Counted from the first letter of the stretch, positions 47,976 through 58,160 are shown. The stretch: 64,000 nucleotides of DNA from Burkholderiales bacterium RIFCSPHIGHO2_12_FULL_63_20 (GCA_001770775.1 MESA01000033.1:204584-268583), one strand, 5' to 3'. The notes: generated by a model from the letters alone, not told the origin. A program made the numbers and translations.

Positions 47976-49103
47976 ATGACCCTCGCCCCCTACGCCAGTC
48001 ATCCTGAGCAGACAAGGGGGCGTCGCTACCCCGAGCTGCCCGCCCCCACCCGCAGCGACTTTCAGCGCGACCGCGACCGCATCGTGCACAGCACGGCGTT
48101 TCGGCGCCTGGTTTACAAAACCCAGGTTTTTCTGAACCACGAAGGCGACCTGTTTCGCACGCGTTTGACGCACTCGCTGGAAGTGGCGCAGTTGGGGCGC
48201 TCGATTGCGCGCTCGCTGGGGTTGAACGAAGACCTGGTGGAGGCCATTGCCCTGGCGCATGACCTGGGGCACACGCCGTTTGGCCACGCGGGCCAGGATG
48301 TGCTCAATGAGTGCATGCAGGGACATGGCGGGTTCGAGCACAACCTGCAGTCACTGCGGGTGGTGGATGAGCTGGAAGAGCGCTATCCGGCTTACAACGG
48401 GCTGAACCTGGCGTTTGAGACGCGTGAGGGCATCTTGAAGCACTGCTCGCGCCGCCATGCAGAGATGCTGGAGGCACAAGAGCCTGGGGGCGTGGGGCGG
48501 CGGTTTCTGGAAGGCTCGCAACCCAGCCTGGAGGCACAGTTGTGCAATCTGGCCGATGAGATTGCGTACAACGCGCATGACATTGACGATGGTGTGCGAT
48601 CGGGGCTGATCACGATGGAGCAGTTGGAGGCGGTGCCGCTGTTCGTGCGCTTTCGGGACGACACCTTGGCAGAGTTCCCGCAGCTGACGGGGCGACGCCT
48701 GTTGTTTGACACGATCCGTCGGATGCTGTCGGAGCAGGTGTATGACGTGATCCGGGCGACGCAAGCTTTGTTGGATGAGCACACGCCAGGGTCAGCGGAT
48801 GCGGCCCGGCAGTGTCCGCAACTGGTGCGGTTCGGCCAGTCGATGCGCGAAGACAGCACAGCCTTGAAGCGCTTTTTGTTCAAGGAGCTGTACCGGCATC
48901 CGCAGGTCAACGAGACCACCGCCAAGGCCAAGCAAGTGTTGTCGGAGCTGTTTACGGCATATGTGGCGCAGCCCTCAGCGATGCCAGCGGATTTTGCTCG
49001 GAGGGAAGACCTGCACCGGGCTGTGGCGGATTACATCGCCGGGATGACAGACCGGTTTGCGGTGCGTGAGCATGAGAGGTTGACCGGGCGGAGGGTGTTT
49101 TGA
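47976..49103 (+). CDS. dgt: Deoxyguanosinetriphosphate triphosphohydrolase-like protein
   Basis: HD-domain enzyme removing triphosphate from dNTPs. The 375-residue protein has RRLVYKTQVF, the His in RTRLTHSLEV, and the HD pair in ALAHDLGHTPFGHAG. Later Asp in NLADEIAYNAHDIDDG completes the metal site. Length fits the shorter Dgt group (no E. coli-like insert). It is cotranscribed with aroB and marks the end of the GC-rich housekeeping stretch. Confidence 0.94.
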   Translation: MTLAPYASHPEQTRGRRYPELPAPTRSDFQRDRDRIVHSTAFRRLVYKTQVFLNHEGDLFRTRLTHSLEVAQLGRSIARSLGLNEDLVEAIALAHDLGHTPFGHAGQDVLNECMQGHGGFEHNLQSLRVVDELEERYPAYNGLNLAFETREGILKHCSRRHAEMLEAQEPGGVGRRFLEGSQPSLEAQLCNLADEIAYNAHDIDDGVRSGLITMEQLEAVPLFVRFRDDTLAEFPQLTGRRLLFDTIRRMLSEQVYDVIRATQALLDEHTPGSADAARQCPQLVRFGQSMREDSTALKRFLFKELYRHPQVNETTAKAKQVLSELFTAYVAQPSAMPADFARREDLHRAVADYIAGMTDRFAVREHERLTGRRVF

Positions 49104-49128
49104 ACTGAATGTGTGCCATGAGGTTCAC

Positions 49129-50337
49129 TCACGCCCGCTCTTGTGGCATCCCGTAGATCACTGCAGCGGTGCCCAACCAGCCGTGCAAACGGAAGAGCCA
49201 ACGGTAGTTGGGCAAATGCGTCATCAGCCAGTGGGCGGTAGCGTACAAGCCATCACGCCGGTGGTAAACGGTCAAAGCCAACAAGGGGCGCGTTCGATGG
49301 AGTGTCCGCACGCCTCCCTGCAAGGCCCGCCACTCACCGCCCTCGAGGTGGAGTTTGATGAAACTGGGCGACCAGCCCAACTCGTCCAGAGACTGAGCCA
49401 CGACCTGGCGATCGCCAGATCGCCACAAGCGAGACCCGTAACCTTGCCCCGTCACGAACTGCCGCAATCCAGGTCGACGTGACAACACCAGTTCATGCAG
49501 GGTCACTCGCTGCTGCGTTTCGTTGTCCAGAGTATCCCGCCAGCGGGACAGCTGTGAGAAGTTCTCGGGATCAGGCTCGATCGCCCAAGCGTGCTCAAGC
49601 CACCCCGGATTCGCCTTGATCCAGCGGTCCAGCACCTGCCCATGGTGGGCCCCTGCGTCCAGCACGCGCTCCCCTGGGCGCCAGCAACGTTGGAATTCCG
49701 CAATGAAGTAGCGTTGATCTGGATAGATGGGCGCAGCAGTGAACTGCCACTCCTCGCGCAGGCAACGCCAGGCCACGAACTGCAGGTGATGTGCGCGAGA
49801 AACGTCATCGCCCCACGCTTGCAACACGAACTCGAGTGCACGCGCGTACGGGCCTTCCGGCAATGGTGCGGCCCAACCGTTGTTCAGCGGCTGCGAGACA
49901 GGCGCAGCCTGAACGAAATCGTAGAACGGCTGAATCTGCCGCCAGCCCTGCAGGCGCAGACTCTCCTCCAGACTGGTATGCGGCAAGGTGGAAATGCAGA
50001 CCAGGAGCCGTCGTTCGGTATGCCAGGACGGCGGAACGTCCTGCGGATGCAAAATGACCTGCCCCAGCCAAGCCGGGTGATCATGCCAACGCGAGGCGGA
50101 GGCATCCACAACCCCTTGCACAGGCACACCGTAGCGTCTGCACCAGGTCATGGCCATCTGCCCCAGATCACCCGCACCATAAAGCACGACGGGTTCAACC
50201 GCATGCGCCCATGCAAGACGTGGATCTCGTCCACGCATGCTTCGCAACAACGCCAGCGATTGGACAGCGTCGGGCAAGGTCGGCCACTTACGGAGTGGCG
50301 TGATCGCGTCATGCATTGTCGGATCCGCGTTGCTCAT
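49129..50337 (-). CDS. FkbM-family methyltransferase with N-terminal Rossmann-like domain
   Basis: A 402-residue protein. The N-terminal part holds a nucleotide-binding-like GAGDLGQ motif (VVLYGAGDLGQMAM, near 52) and CISTLPH, resembling the sugar-sensing or NAD-like domain found in glycan-cluster proteins. The C-terminal FkbM domain has the SAM motif VLDAGAHHGQV and the later KLHLEGGE, which takes the place of the usual KIDVEGAE. FkbM enzymes O-methylate sugars. It is the last gene of the eight-gene leftward glycan operon, three bases after a glycosyltransferase. Confidence 0.82.
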   Translation of the reverse strand: MSNADPTMHDAITPLRKWPTLPDAVQSLALLRSMRGRDPRLAWAHAVEPVVLYGAGDLGQMAMTWCRRYGVPVQGVVDASASRWHDHPAWLGQVILHPQDVPPSWHTERRLLVCISTLPHTSLEESLRLQGWRQIQPFYDFVQAAPVSQPLNNGWAAPLPEGPYARALEFVLQAWGDDVSRAHHLQFVAWRCLREEWQFTAAPIYPDQRYFIAEFQRCWRPGERVLDAGAHHGQVLDRWIKANPGWLEHAWAIEPDPENFSQLSRWRDTLDNETQQRVTLHELVLSRRPGLRQFVTGQGYGSRLWRSGDRQVVAQSLDELGWSPSFIKLHLEGGEWRALQGGVRTLHRTRPLLALTVYHRRDGLYATAHWLMTHLPNYRWLFRLHGWLGTAAVIYGMPQERA

Positions 50338-50340
50338 GAT

Positions 50341-51672
50341 TCAAGCGGCTTGCGTCCACGCCTCGTGTCGGGTAGCCGACACGGCACGCGACCAAGCTTG
50401 GAGCGTTTCGTCGCGCGGAAAGCAGCGGGCGAAATGATGGACACTGCCTTTGGTCCTCTCCAGGTGAGCATGCAGCGCATCTCCACGAGGCAGAACCGGA
50501 GACTGCCCAGGCACAAAGGCATTCGGGTCTGACAAGGTGGATGAGAACCACTGCCAGGGTTGATCGCCCACGAGAACAGGCCAGTCGACCACCTGACGCG
50601 GTTGATCGAGCAAGGCTTCATGAATCGCCTGAAAGGCGTGGTGCTGACGCTTCAGTGTGAAGGTGTCACGCACCCACTCCGATGCGCGCGCGCCCATGCG
50701 TTTGCGCAAAGACACCTCAGCATCACAGATCGCGAGAACATTGCCCAGTTCAGCAGGGTCTTGCACCACCCACCCGGTGTCTCCGTGGCTCACCACATCG
50801 CTCTCACAGGGGTTGGCGCCCACGACGGGGACCACACCACTGGCCATGGCCTCTAACAACGCGATTTCGGCTGTCCCGTAGTGGAAAGGATTGAGGAGGT
50901 AGATCATCACATCCCACTGCTTCAGCGCTTGTGGCACATCTTGGCAAAATCCTTTGACCGTCAAGAGATCGGGGTGACCTAATTGCTCACAGCGTGTGCG
51001 CCACCATCCTGGCATCACCTCGTCGCCCAGGAGCTCCACGCGCAGACCAGGACGTGCTGTTGCCACCAACCATTCGGCATACGAGGGGTGCATCTTCGCC
51101 AGGTTCAGACTCCCCAGGTAGCCCAGGCGAGCTGGCCCCGCTCCAGGTCGTTCAACCGGTACCGGCCACCGCTCAAAACCGGCGGCGCTGGAAATGACAT
51201 GGACTGGTCCACGCGTCAAGCCGTCGCCCAGGCTGGCTTGCACAGCGCTCAAACTGCAGGGGGCCGTCAGCACAACTGGAAAGGGTTGCTGCCAGAGGGC
51301 ATTTGGCAGCCTGGGGAAATGCAAGCCGGAGACATGACACCAGAACACCATGCGAAGTGGTGCCTGTCGCAAGTGTGCCAGTGCCGCAAACATCAGGGGA
51401 TGGTTCCAAGTTTCGCATTGAACGACATCGTGCGCACGCGCCATCTCGACCAGCGTCTGCGGCGTGTCAAGCGTGCGAACCGCCACACCCAATTCGCGAA
51501 GCCTGAACACGGCTTCAGATTTTTCCGGAGGTTCCAGGCAGAGCACCGTTCGTGCGGGTGCGCGTTGCGGCCACAGTCTGTCGCCTTCGGCCAAGCTCAA
51601 CAAGGCACGCCCCACACCGCCCCCCAGGTGTGGCGTGATGTGCAGCAAACTCCAGGCCTGTCGGCGCGTCAT
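50341..51672 (-). CDS. Glycosyltransferase, GT4-like (GT-B fold)
   Basis: A 443-residue glycosyltransferase. A Gly-rich start LLHITPHLGGGVGRALLSL, a linker after about 175 and a C-terminal GT-B domain with LLNPFHYGTAEIALLEAMASG (cited in part: GTAEIALLEAMASG) and GANPCESDVV. It transfers a sugar from a nucleotide donor in the cytoplasm. It lies three bases from both neighbours in the operon. Donor and acceptor unknown; the CDP-sugar made upstream is a candidate. Confidence 0.85.
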   Translation of the reverse strand: MTRRQAWSLLHITPHLGGGVGRALLSLAEGDRLWPQRAPARTVLCLEPPEKSEAVFRLRELGVAVRTLDTPQTLVEMARAHDVVQCETWNHPLMFAALAHLRQAPLRMVFWCHVSGLHFPRLPNALWQQPFPVVLTAPCSLSAVQASLGDGLTRGPVHVISSAAGFERWPVPVERPGAGPARLGYLGSLNLAKMHPSYAEWLVATARPGLRVELLGDEVMPGWWRTRCEQLGHPDLLTVKGFCQDVPQALKQWDVMIYLLNPFHYGTAEIALLEAMASGVVPVVGANPCESDVVSHGDTGWVVQDPAELGNVLAICDAEVSLRKRMGARASEWVRDTFTLKRQHHAFQAIHEALLDQPRQVVDWPVLVGDQPWQWFSSTLSDPNAFVPGQSPVLPRGDALHAHLERTKGSVHHFARCFPRDETLQAWSRAVSATRHEAWTQAA

Positions 51673-51675
51673 GAC

Positions 51676-52755
51676 TCAAGCCGGAACGACCGGCACCACG
51701 CGTCGCGCACTCATGCCTGGAATGGGAGCGCCATCAGGCAGGCTCACCTTCTCCTGAAAACGCGCCAGCAGCTCTTCGCGCCAGGGATCAATGTTGTCGG
51801 GCAAACAGTGCGAGAGTTGTCCACACTGACTGCAAACCGGATTGTTGCCGCGCTGTCCCCGCAGATGCTGCAAACGCAAAGCGTTCATGGCATCACCGGT
51901 CCAGATCTCGCGCAAGGATTGCTTGCGCGCATCCCCGATCAGCAGCTTGCGGCCCCAGTCCAGGAAACAGGAGCTGACTTGACCGTCTGAGTTCACGGAC
52001 ATGGCATAGAAAATGTACGGACAGGTATCGGTCGGCTTGATAGGCTGTTGATAGATACCCTCGGTGATCTTGAATCCAGTGTGCTCCTCGACGTCGAACT
52101 CGGGCCAGCAGGGCGCAAAGTTCTCGATGAAGATCCTGTCGCAGTGATCACCGAACGTTTGCAAAAATTGCTCTCGTTGACCTTCTTGCAGCAGCTCACC
52201 CGGGATTTTGATCAGAACTTCGCAATCGCCCTTGTTCTGATAAAGCCAGCGCACGTTCGAGACGAACTGATCGAAATCGAAGTCAAAACCTGTGAACTCA
52301 CGGTACTGGGCATTGCTCATCCCATCCACCGAAATGTTGATCTTGTCCAGACCGGCCTCAAGCAACTCCGCCATTCTCTGGGGCGTGAGCAGGGAGCCAT
52401 TGGTCGTGGTGTCGATGTACTCAACGCGTCCGCTGGCCTTGGCGTAACGAATCATCTCAGCGAGGTTTTTGTTCAAGAACGGTTCGCCGTCCTTGTAGAG
52501 GCGCAACACCTTGATCGGTTTGTCAAACGCATCCAGATCATCAATGATTTTTTTGTACACATCCAGTTTGAGGACGCCCTGATAGCGGCCCGTGTCCTTG
52601 ATCATGTCGCTGTGACCTGTGGGACAGAACGAGCAGCTGAAATTGCATGCGCTGGCGGGATCCACAAAAATGATGAATGGGGTGGCCAGGGGGATCACCT
52701 CCTGCAAAGGCGTGCGCCCTTCCAGGTTGATGCGGGGCTTGACTTGGGCTTTCAT
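51676..52755 (-). CDS. Radical SAM/SPASM-type protein in the glycan operon
   Basis: A 359-residue radical SAM protein. The first cluster motif is CNFSCSFC (about 37-44), with LRLYKDGEPF and a C-terminal SPASM-like Cys set (CPYIFYAMSVNSDGQVSSCF ... CSQCGQLSHC, cited separately) that should bind one or two more Fe-S clusters. Such enzymes modify sugars or peptides through a 5'-deoxyadenosyl radical. Its place among CDP-sugar, methyltransferase and glycosyltransferase genes suggests sugar oxidation, dehydration or epimerisation, or a glycan modification (inference). The start overlaps the methyltransferase stop by four bases. Confidence 0.85.
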   Translation of the reverse strand: MKAQVKPRINLEGRTPLQEVIPLATPFIIFVDPASACNFSCSFCPTGHSDMIKDTGRYQGVLKLDVYKKIIDDLDAFDKPIKVLRLYKDGEPFLNKNLAEMIRYAKASGRVEYIDTTTNGSLLTPQRMAELLEAGLDKINISVDGMSNAQYREFTGFDFDFDQFVSNVRWLYQNKGDCEVLIKIPGELLQEGQREQFLQTFGDHCDRIFIENFAPCWPEFDVEEHTGFKITEGIYQQPIKPTDTCPYIFYAMSVNSDGQVSSCFLDWGRKLLIGDARKQSLREIWTGDAMNALRLQHLRGQRGNNPVCSQCGQLSHCLPDNIDPWREELLARFQEKVSLPDGAPIPGMSARRVVPVVPA

Positions 52756-53516
52756 GGATTGATCTCCGCTGACTTTGGCAAGGATTCGGTTGTGAATTGA
52801 CCATCTCGGCAATGGATCCACCAGAAACCATCGGCCATCTGAACCTCACCGAAGCACTCGTGGACGGCGAGGCAAACCCCCGGATGAAACCGATGCGGCG
52901 CACCCAGGTAATCCCGTTGTAGGTGTTGTCGTGCCAACGCCAGGGATTGCTCGTCTGGCAAACGCTCCAGATCATCCCCACAAATGACACCATGGTGTGG
53001 GTTGACCAGTCGACGCGCATGATCCAGGTCGCTTTTGACCTGAGCGTACTTGTGGTCGCCGTCAACATAAATGAGGTCAAAAGCACCGTCGCGCATCCAA
53101 GCCAAGGCTTGAGCCGCCGGTGCACGAAGCAGATGAATCTGAACCCCTGTCTGGCGGTGCAACTGCTGGTATGCGCGTACGCGACCATAGGCCGCATGGA
53201 ACGCGGCTTCACACTGCTCGTCCATGGCGTTGTAGTTCCACGAGGAAGGGGCCCCCCCGTGACCGTCAAGATCTTCCTGTGAAGCGTAGGGTTGCCAGGC
53301 ATCAACCAGCACCAGCTCGGACCCGTCCGCCAAGTGCTCCAGCCACACCTGCGTAGACCCCGCGGCCTGCCAGACCCCGATCTCGAGCACCCGAATCGGA
53401 GCGCGGAAATGTTCTGTCAGCAACCGCCGCATGACCGCTTGGCGTTGTGGCGTCAACAAACTGGCGCTCACGGGCCGAATGTCTTTGGCGGCTTGCTCTG
53501 GAACCGAGGTGCTCAT
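52752..53516 (-). CDS. Class I SAM-dependent methyltransferase (Methyltransf_24-like)
   Basis: A 254-residue methyltransferase with the SAM motif VLEIGVWQAAGS (near 43), the acidic strand LVLVDAW and DLIYVDGDHKY, a metal-binding-like motif of the class 24/cephalosporin-hydroxylase group. Found often in glycan clusters. It overlaps both neighbours by four bases, so translation is coupled. Confidence 0.83.
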   Translation of the reverse strand: MSTSVPEQAAKDIRPVSASLLTPQRQAVMRRLLTEHFRAPIRVLEIGVWQAAGSTQVWLEHLADGSELVLVDAWQPYASQEDLDGHGGAPSSWNYNAMDEQCEAAFHAAYGRVRAYQQLHRQTGVQIHLLRAPAAQALAWMRDGAFDLIYVDGDHKYAQVKSDLDHARRLVNPHHGVICGDDLERLPDEQSLALARQHLQRDYLGAPHRFHPGVCLAVHECFGEVQMADGFWWIHCRDGQFTTESLPKSAEINP

Positions 53517-54649
53517 GTGTTTTCCACCAAAACTTGCATCGACTCCGACAGCAGGGAGGCCGCATTCAAGGGTGCCTGCCCCTCGGCCACCCACCGCGCC
53601 CTCAGCGCGTGAGCGGCAGTCGCCAGCAGCGACATGCCGCGGACAGGATCTTGCCCCGAGTCCGGCTCGAACACCCAACCACAGGCCCTCTGCATGCCTT
53701 CCATGATCTGGATGTGCGCGGGTGACAGTTGCAGCTTCAGCAACCGACGTCGCGACTCAAAAGTGTCCAGCAGGTGGCCAATCATCTGGGCCGACCACCC
53801 CTTCATCGCGCTCGCGACCTGAACACCCGCTTGCCGGTCCCCCACAAGATGCCACAGGTCCGCTGCCCAGAACCACTCGTGATAAAGGGCCATGTCGGCA
53901 TGAGGACAGTAGCGGGCATTGGTCTGGGCACTGGCTTCGTCACTCTGCCAGTGGCGCTCATCCTTGAGCGCAATGGTTTCTTCAGGGGCGACATCCAGCC
54001 TACCCCGAAGTGCCGCCAAGTGAGGCAGAAACTGATCAAGATAGCTGGGCTGGTACGGCAGATTCCGTGCAAACGCCAACCACTCGACCATCACCGAGTG
54101 GCGGTAAACGGCCCAGAAAAGGGTACCTTGCTGACCGGGCCTCGCCAACATGTCGAGAACCCGGGACGTGGCATCGGGCTGATTCCAACCGGCATGGCGG
54201 CGCGAATAAGTCTGCGTATCGCAGTTCTGCACCTGGTTGGAGGGCAATATGGCACTGACATCCGATCCGGCAAGCACGCTGGCCGCAGCCATCGCTCGCA
54301 GGTAGTTGACCGCGATGGGGTCATCGTCTGCAAGCGGCAGGATCCATTCCTTGCTCTGAGCGAGAGCCCTTTTCACACGCTCCAGAGGACTGGGGTGAGA
54401 GATCAGAACCACATCGGCCCCCTGGGACCGGCAATGCGCAACATCGTGCTCCCATTGCCGTTGACGTGCGCCGTCCTCACCGCCCCAGGCGACCACCAAC
54501 TGCAAACCTGGCACACGAAGCGCCAAGCTGGCAGCGGACTGGAAGATATCGTCTGCCAGAACCCTGCTCTGATACGTCAGCAAGATGATCTGGAGACTGC
54601 ACTCAGGGGTCTCAGTGGAGGTGGCGGGAACGCTGGAAAAGGCGAACAT
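53513..54649 (-). CDS. Glycosyltransferase-like protein, GT2 (TIGR00180 type)
   Basis: A 378-residue protein with an N-terminal GT-A-like fold: LQIILLTYQSR start and the donor-binding PLADDDP (about 100-106), which replaces the usual DxD. The C-terminal half is helical and unrecognised. It is probably a sugar transferase of unknown specificity. GGAG lies before the ATG. A 107-base gap to rfbH precedes it, the largest in the operon, which might hold a weak promoter. Confidence 0.68.
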   Translation of the reverse strand: MFAFSSVPATSTETPECSLQIILLTYQSRVLADDIFQSAASLALRVPGLQLVVAWGGEDGARQRQWEHDVAHCRSQGADVVLISHPSPLERVKRALAQSKEWILPLADDDPIAVNYLRAMAAASVLAGSDVSAILPSNQVQNCDTQTYSRRHAGWNQPDATSRVLDMLARPGQQGTLFWAVYRHSVMVEWLAFARNLPYQPSYLDQFLPHLAALRGRLDVAPEETIALKDERHWQSDEASAQTNARYCPHADMALYHEWFWAADLWHLVGDRQAGVQVASAMKGWSAQMIGHLLDTFESRRRLLKLQLSPAHIQIMEGMQRACGWVFEPDSGQDPVRGMSLLATAAHALRARWVAEGQAPLNAASLLSESMQVLVENT

Positions 54650-54756
54650 GGGATCTCCATGGCTGACACACCCCCGACTTTACGCGCGTGGAGACAGTGC
54701 CAGCCCGTCGAGTTGCAGGCCTTTTCCTGAGCTGTTTTCCGGCTGACGCCAGAAAC

Positions 54757-56115
54757 TCAGAAGTGCAATCCGAAGTAGGTCTCGACGGTCTCGGCAATGA
54801 AATCCAGTCGGGACTCATCCAACCCAGGGTGCACACCCAACCAGAACGTATCACTCATCACCCGATCGGTTCGCGCCAAATCACCCACCACGCGATAGTT
54901 TCGACCCTGCATATAGGGCTGACGGGTCAGGTTGCCAGCGAAAAGCAAACGCGTCCCGATCATGAACTGATCGAGATAGGTCAGCAAGTCCACACGGCGC
55001 GTGTTGGCAGCCTCCTTGATCGTCACAGGAAATCCAAACCACGAGGGATCCGCATTGGGTGTTGCTTCAGGCAACAGCAAGAATTCTTCGCAGCTGCGCA
55101 AACGCTGTCGCAGGTGTTCGTAGTGGCGTTTGCGCGTCGTGATGAAACCCTCTAAACGGTCCATCTGCGCGAGGGCGCAGGCCGCCTGCATGTCAGTGAT
55201 CTTGAGGTTGTAACCCAGGTGGGAGTATGTGTACTTGTGGTCGTACCCATAGGGCAAACTGCCATGCTGCTGACAAAAGCGCTTGCCACAGGTGTTGTCA
55301 CTGCCAGGCTTGCAGTAGCAATCACGCCCCCAGTCTCGAAACGACTCCGCGATGGCCTTGAGTTCCGCGTTACGCGTGAAGACCGCGCCCCCCTCACCCA
55401 TCGTGATGTGATGCGCAGGGTAAAAGCTCAATGTGGCGATGTCGCCAAAGGTGCCGACCAGTTGCCCGTTGTAGCGAGAACCCAGGGCATCACAACAATC
55501 TTCTATCAGCCACAGCCCATGCTTGCGGGCAACGGCGCAGACCGCTTCCAGGTTGAACGGGTTGCCCAGCGTGTGCGCGAGCATGATCGCCTTGGTCCGA
55601 GGCGTGATGGCGGCTTCGATCAGGCTGGGATCAATGTTGTAGGTGGGCAGGTCCACATCCAGAAACACTGGCACGGCACCAAACTGAAGGATGGGGTTGA
55701 CGGTCGTTGGAAATCCTGCCGCGACAGTGATGACTTCATCGCCCGCCTGGATGGCCCGATCCCCCAAGCGTGGTGACGTCAAGGCCGAGAACGCCAGAAG
55801 ATTGGCAGAAGAGCCGGAGTTGGTGGTGAGCACAAACTCCACACCGAGGTAAGCAGCGAGACGAGCCTCGAAGGCGTCGTTGAACCGACCTGCCGTGAGC
55901 CAACCGTCGAGCGCGGCTTCGACCATATTGCGCAACTCAGGCGCCCCGACCACCTTGCCTGACGGTGGCAACGGTGTCTGCCCAGGCTGAAAGGGTTGCT
56001 CGGCGAAAGCCTGGCGCGCGTAATCATTGACCAACTCAGCGATTCGCGCACGCAGCTCGGGCAGCGGCACGGCGGCTTCCTGCTTGAGCCACTGCGTAGG
56101 TTGTTTGGCAGTCAT
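54757..56115 (-). CDS. rfbH: CDP-4-keto-6-deoxyglucose 3-dehydrase (E1), PMP and [2Fe-2S] enzyme
   Basis: Forms the 3,4-glucoseen intermediate from CDP-4-keto-6-deoxyglucose, first step in 3-deoxygenation. In 452 residues it has an aminotransferase fold but His235 (in [13 protein letters not shown]) replaces the PLP lysine, as in Yersinia E1 (His220). The [2Fe-2S] cysteines are 266, 268, 276 and 281 in [16 protein letters not shown], matching E1 spacing exactly. It lies between rfbG (four-base overlap) and a glycosyltransferase. Its reductase partner is not in the window. Confidence 0.95.
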   Translation of the reverse strand: MTAKQPTQWLKQEAAVPLPELRARIAELVNDYARQAFAEQPFQPGQTPLPPSGKVVGAPELRNMVEAALDGWLTAGRFNDAFEARLAAYLGVEFVLTTNSGSSANLLAFSALTSPRLGDRAIQAGDEVITVAAGFPTTVNPILQFGAVPVFLDVDLPTYNIDPSLIEAAITPRTKAIMLAHTLGNPFNLEAVCAVARKHGLWLIEDCCDALGSRYNGQLVGTFGDIATLSFYPAHHITMGEGGAVFTRNAELKAIAESFRDWGRDCYCKPGSDNTCGKRFCQQHGSLPYGYDHKYTYSHLGYNLKITDMQAACALAQMDRLEGFITTRKRHYEHLRQRLRSCEEFLLLPEATPNADPSWFGFPVTIKEAANTRRVDLLTYLDQFMIGTRLLFAGNLTRQPYMQGRNYRVVGDLARTDRVMSDTFWLGVHPGLDESRLDFIAETVETYFGLHF

Positions 56116-57197
56116 GATCCAAGATCTTTCTTCACGGCATTCATGTAGTCGTCAATCTGACTTGCGCACACGTCTCGCACATCTTCCTTGTGTCGCCATC
56201 CCAGGTGCCAGTCCACGACACGGCGCAACGCCTCATCGAGCGTCCAGACCGGCTTCCACCCCAGGTGGTGGCGCGACTTGGCACTGTCCAATCGCAAGGT
56301 CATTGCTTCGTGGGGGCCGACGGCATGAGCTGCGAACTCGATTTGCAGCGGCATGTGCTGGTTGAGCGCCGTCACAACTTGACGAACAGACCAGACGTCC
56401 GATTCATCCGGACCAAAATTCCATGGCGCTGCCTGAGCCGGACCTTCATCATGCAAGCGCTGCGCCAGAACGAGGTAACCCGCTAACGCGTCCAGAACAT
56501 GCTGCCAGGGACGTGTGGCATCAGGCCGGCGGATGAGCACCGATGCATCGCAATCAGCAGCCCTGAGCACATCGGGAACCAGACGATCCAGCGACCAGTC
56601 ACCGCCACCGATGACGTTGCCCGCGCGCGCGGTCGCCAGGGCCACCCCGTGACGCGCGTGGTCTGCAGCTGGAAAAAATGAATCGCGATAGGACGCCGCA
56701 ACCAGTTCAGCGCAGGCCTTGCTGGCACTGTAGGGATCGTGCCCGCCCAGATGATCCGACTCGCGATAAGCCCATTCCCACCCTTGATTGGCGTAGCACT
56801 TGTCGCTCGTGACGCACACCAACGCACGCACCCCCGGTGTCTGCCGCACGGCCTCGCACACGTTCACCGTCCCCATGACGTTGCTGGCGAAGGTGTCAAC
56901 GGGGTCGTCGTAACTGGGCCGAACGAGAGCCTGCGCAGCGAGGTGAAACACCACTTCCGGGCGCGCTTTCTGCATTGCCGAGGTCAGCGTAGACAGACAA
57001 CGAATGTCGTCGATCACGGAGTCCATCAGCTCACCGACCCGCGCCTCGTCGTACAAGCTGGGCTGAGTCGCGGGAGGCAAAGCGAATCCAGTGACTTTGG
57101 CGCCCATCCTGTGCAACCACAGGGCCATCCAAGCCCCTTTGAATCCGGTGTGCCCGGTCAGAAAAACCCGTCGATCACGCCAAAAATCCGCATTCAT
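56112..57197 (-). CDS. rfbG: CDP-glucose 4,6-dehydratase
   Basis: Short-chain dehydrogenase-type enzyme turning CDP-glucose into CDP-4-keto-6-deoxyglucose. The 361-residue product has the NAD motif [14 protein letters not shown], the active-site YxxxK in [11 protein letters not shown], and [12 protein letters not shown]. The ATG at 57197 has GAGG seven bases before it. Overlaps rfbH by four bases. Confidence 0.95.
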   Translation of the reverse strand: MNADFWRDRRVFLTGHTGFKGAWMALWLHRMGAKVTGFALPPATQPSLYDEARVGELMDSVIDDIRCLSTLTSAMQKARPEVVFHLAAQALVRPSYDDPVDTFASNVMGTVNVCEAVRQTPGVRALVCVTSDKCYANQGWEWAYRESDHLGGHDPYSASKACAELVAASYRDSFFPAADHARHGVALATARAGNVIGGGDWSLDRLVPDVLRAADCDASVLIRRPDATRPWQHVLDALAGYLVLAQRLHDEGPAQAAPWNFGPDESDVWSVRQVVTALNQHMPLQIEFAAHAVGPHEAMTLRLDSAKSRHHLGWKPVWTLDEALRRVVDWHLGWRHKEDVRDVCASQIDDYMNAVKKDLGS

Positions 57198-57206
57198 CCA
57201 CACACC

Positions 57207-57980
57207 TCAGTCCCAGAGCTTCCAGGGCGCTTGCCCCGACTGCCACAAGGATTCCAAGAGGTTTTTGTCTCGCAACGTGTCCATTGGCTGCCAAAAACCT
57301 TCATGCACGTACGCGGACAGTTCACCTTGTTGAGCCAAGCGCTCCATGGGATCCCCCTCCCAAATGGTTGCATCCCCGTCGATGAGGTCGATCACACGAG
57401 GTGAAAGCACAAAAAAGCCCCCGTTGATGAGCGCGCCATCACCCTTCGGCTTCTCCTTGAACGAGGTGACCCTCTGTCCGTCGAGCTCCACGGCACCAAA
57501 GCGACCGGGAGGCGACACAGCCGTAACCGTGGCCAAGGTTCGATTGCTTCGGTGACATTCGATGACCGCCTGGATATCAACGTCACTCAAACCATCGCCG
57601 TAGGTGAAACAGAATTCTTCCTCGTCCTCAATGTAGCGTTTGACCCGCCGCAGTCGTCCACCTGTCTGGCTGTGCTCACCCGTATCGACAAGCGTGATGC
57701 GCCAAGGCTCGCAATGCCGTTCGCAAACTTGCATCTTGTTCTGAGCCAGATCGAAGGTGACATCTGACATGTGAAGAAAATAGTTGGCGAAGTATTCCTT
57801 GATCACATAACCCCGGTATCCCAGGCAAACGACAAAGTCATTGATGCCATGGTGCGAGTAGAGCTTCATGATGTGCCACAGCATGGGTCGGCCGCCAATC
57901 TCGACCATGGGCTTGGGTTTGAGGGAGGTTTCCTCGGTCAGCCTGGAGCCCAAGCCGCCAGCCAGAATGACTGCCTTCAT
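57207..57980 (-). CDS. rfbF: Glucose-1-phosphate cytidylyltransferase
   Basis: Makes CDP-glucose from CTP and glucose-1-phosphate. The 257-residue product has [20 protein letters not shown] (20) at the N-terminus, YGDGLSDVD and [11 protein letters not shown]. First gene of the leftward eight-gene glycan operon, with a GGGA ribosome binding site. A -10-like TATACT and a palindrome lie upstream in the divergent gap. Confidence 0.96.
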   Translation of the reverse strand: MKAVILAGGLGSRLTEETSLKPKPMVEIGGRPMLWHIMKLYSHHGINDFVVCLGYRGYVIKEYFANYFLHMSDVTFDLAQNKMQVCERHCEPWRITLVDTGEHSQTGGRLRRVKRYIEDEEEFCFTYGDGLSDVDIQAVIECHRSNRTLATVTAVSPPGRFGAVELDGQRVTSFKEKPKGDGALINGGFFVLSPRVIDLIDGDATIWEGDPMERLAQQGELSAYVHEGFWQPMDTLRDKNLLESLWQSGQAPWKLWD

Positions 57981-58020
57981 TGTTGTTCCCTGTGATCAAC
58001 AGACATGGATGTTGGCTTGC

Positions 58021-58048
58021 AGTATAGGCGGCGGCCAGTGCACACTGG
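58021..58048 (-). promoter_or_regulatory. rfbF promoter with palindrome at -35
   Basis: On the minus strand a TATACT -10 box is preceded, at -35 distance, by the palindrome CCAGTG-CA-CACTGG (58035-58048). No TTGACA is seen, so an activator or repressor site is plausible. It sits in the 180-base gap between the two divergent sugar units. Confidence 0.5.
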
Positions 58049-58160
58049 TGCCAGATATGCTGGCGATTTCACCATCTTCTTGCAAGCGTCTGGAACCATG
58101 CCGGGATCGGGAATCAATCGATCTGGCCACCCTCTTCACCACCAACACTGCCCTATCCGA

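Noticed and set aside
54757-56115. RfbH as an inactive aminotransferase because the PLP lysine is missing
   Set aside because: Replacement by His and the four cluster cysteines are the normal features of E1 3-dehydrases.
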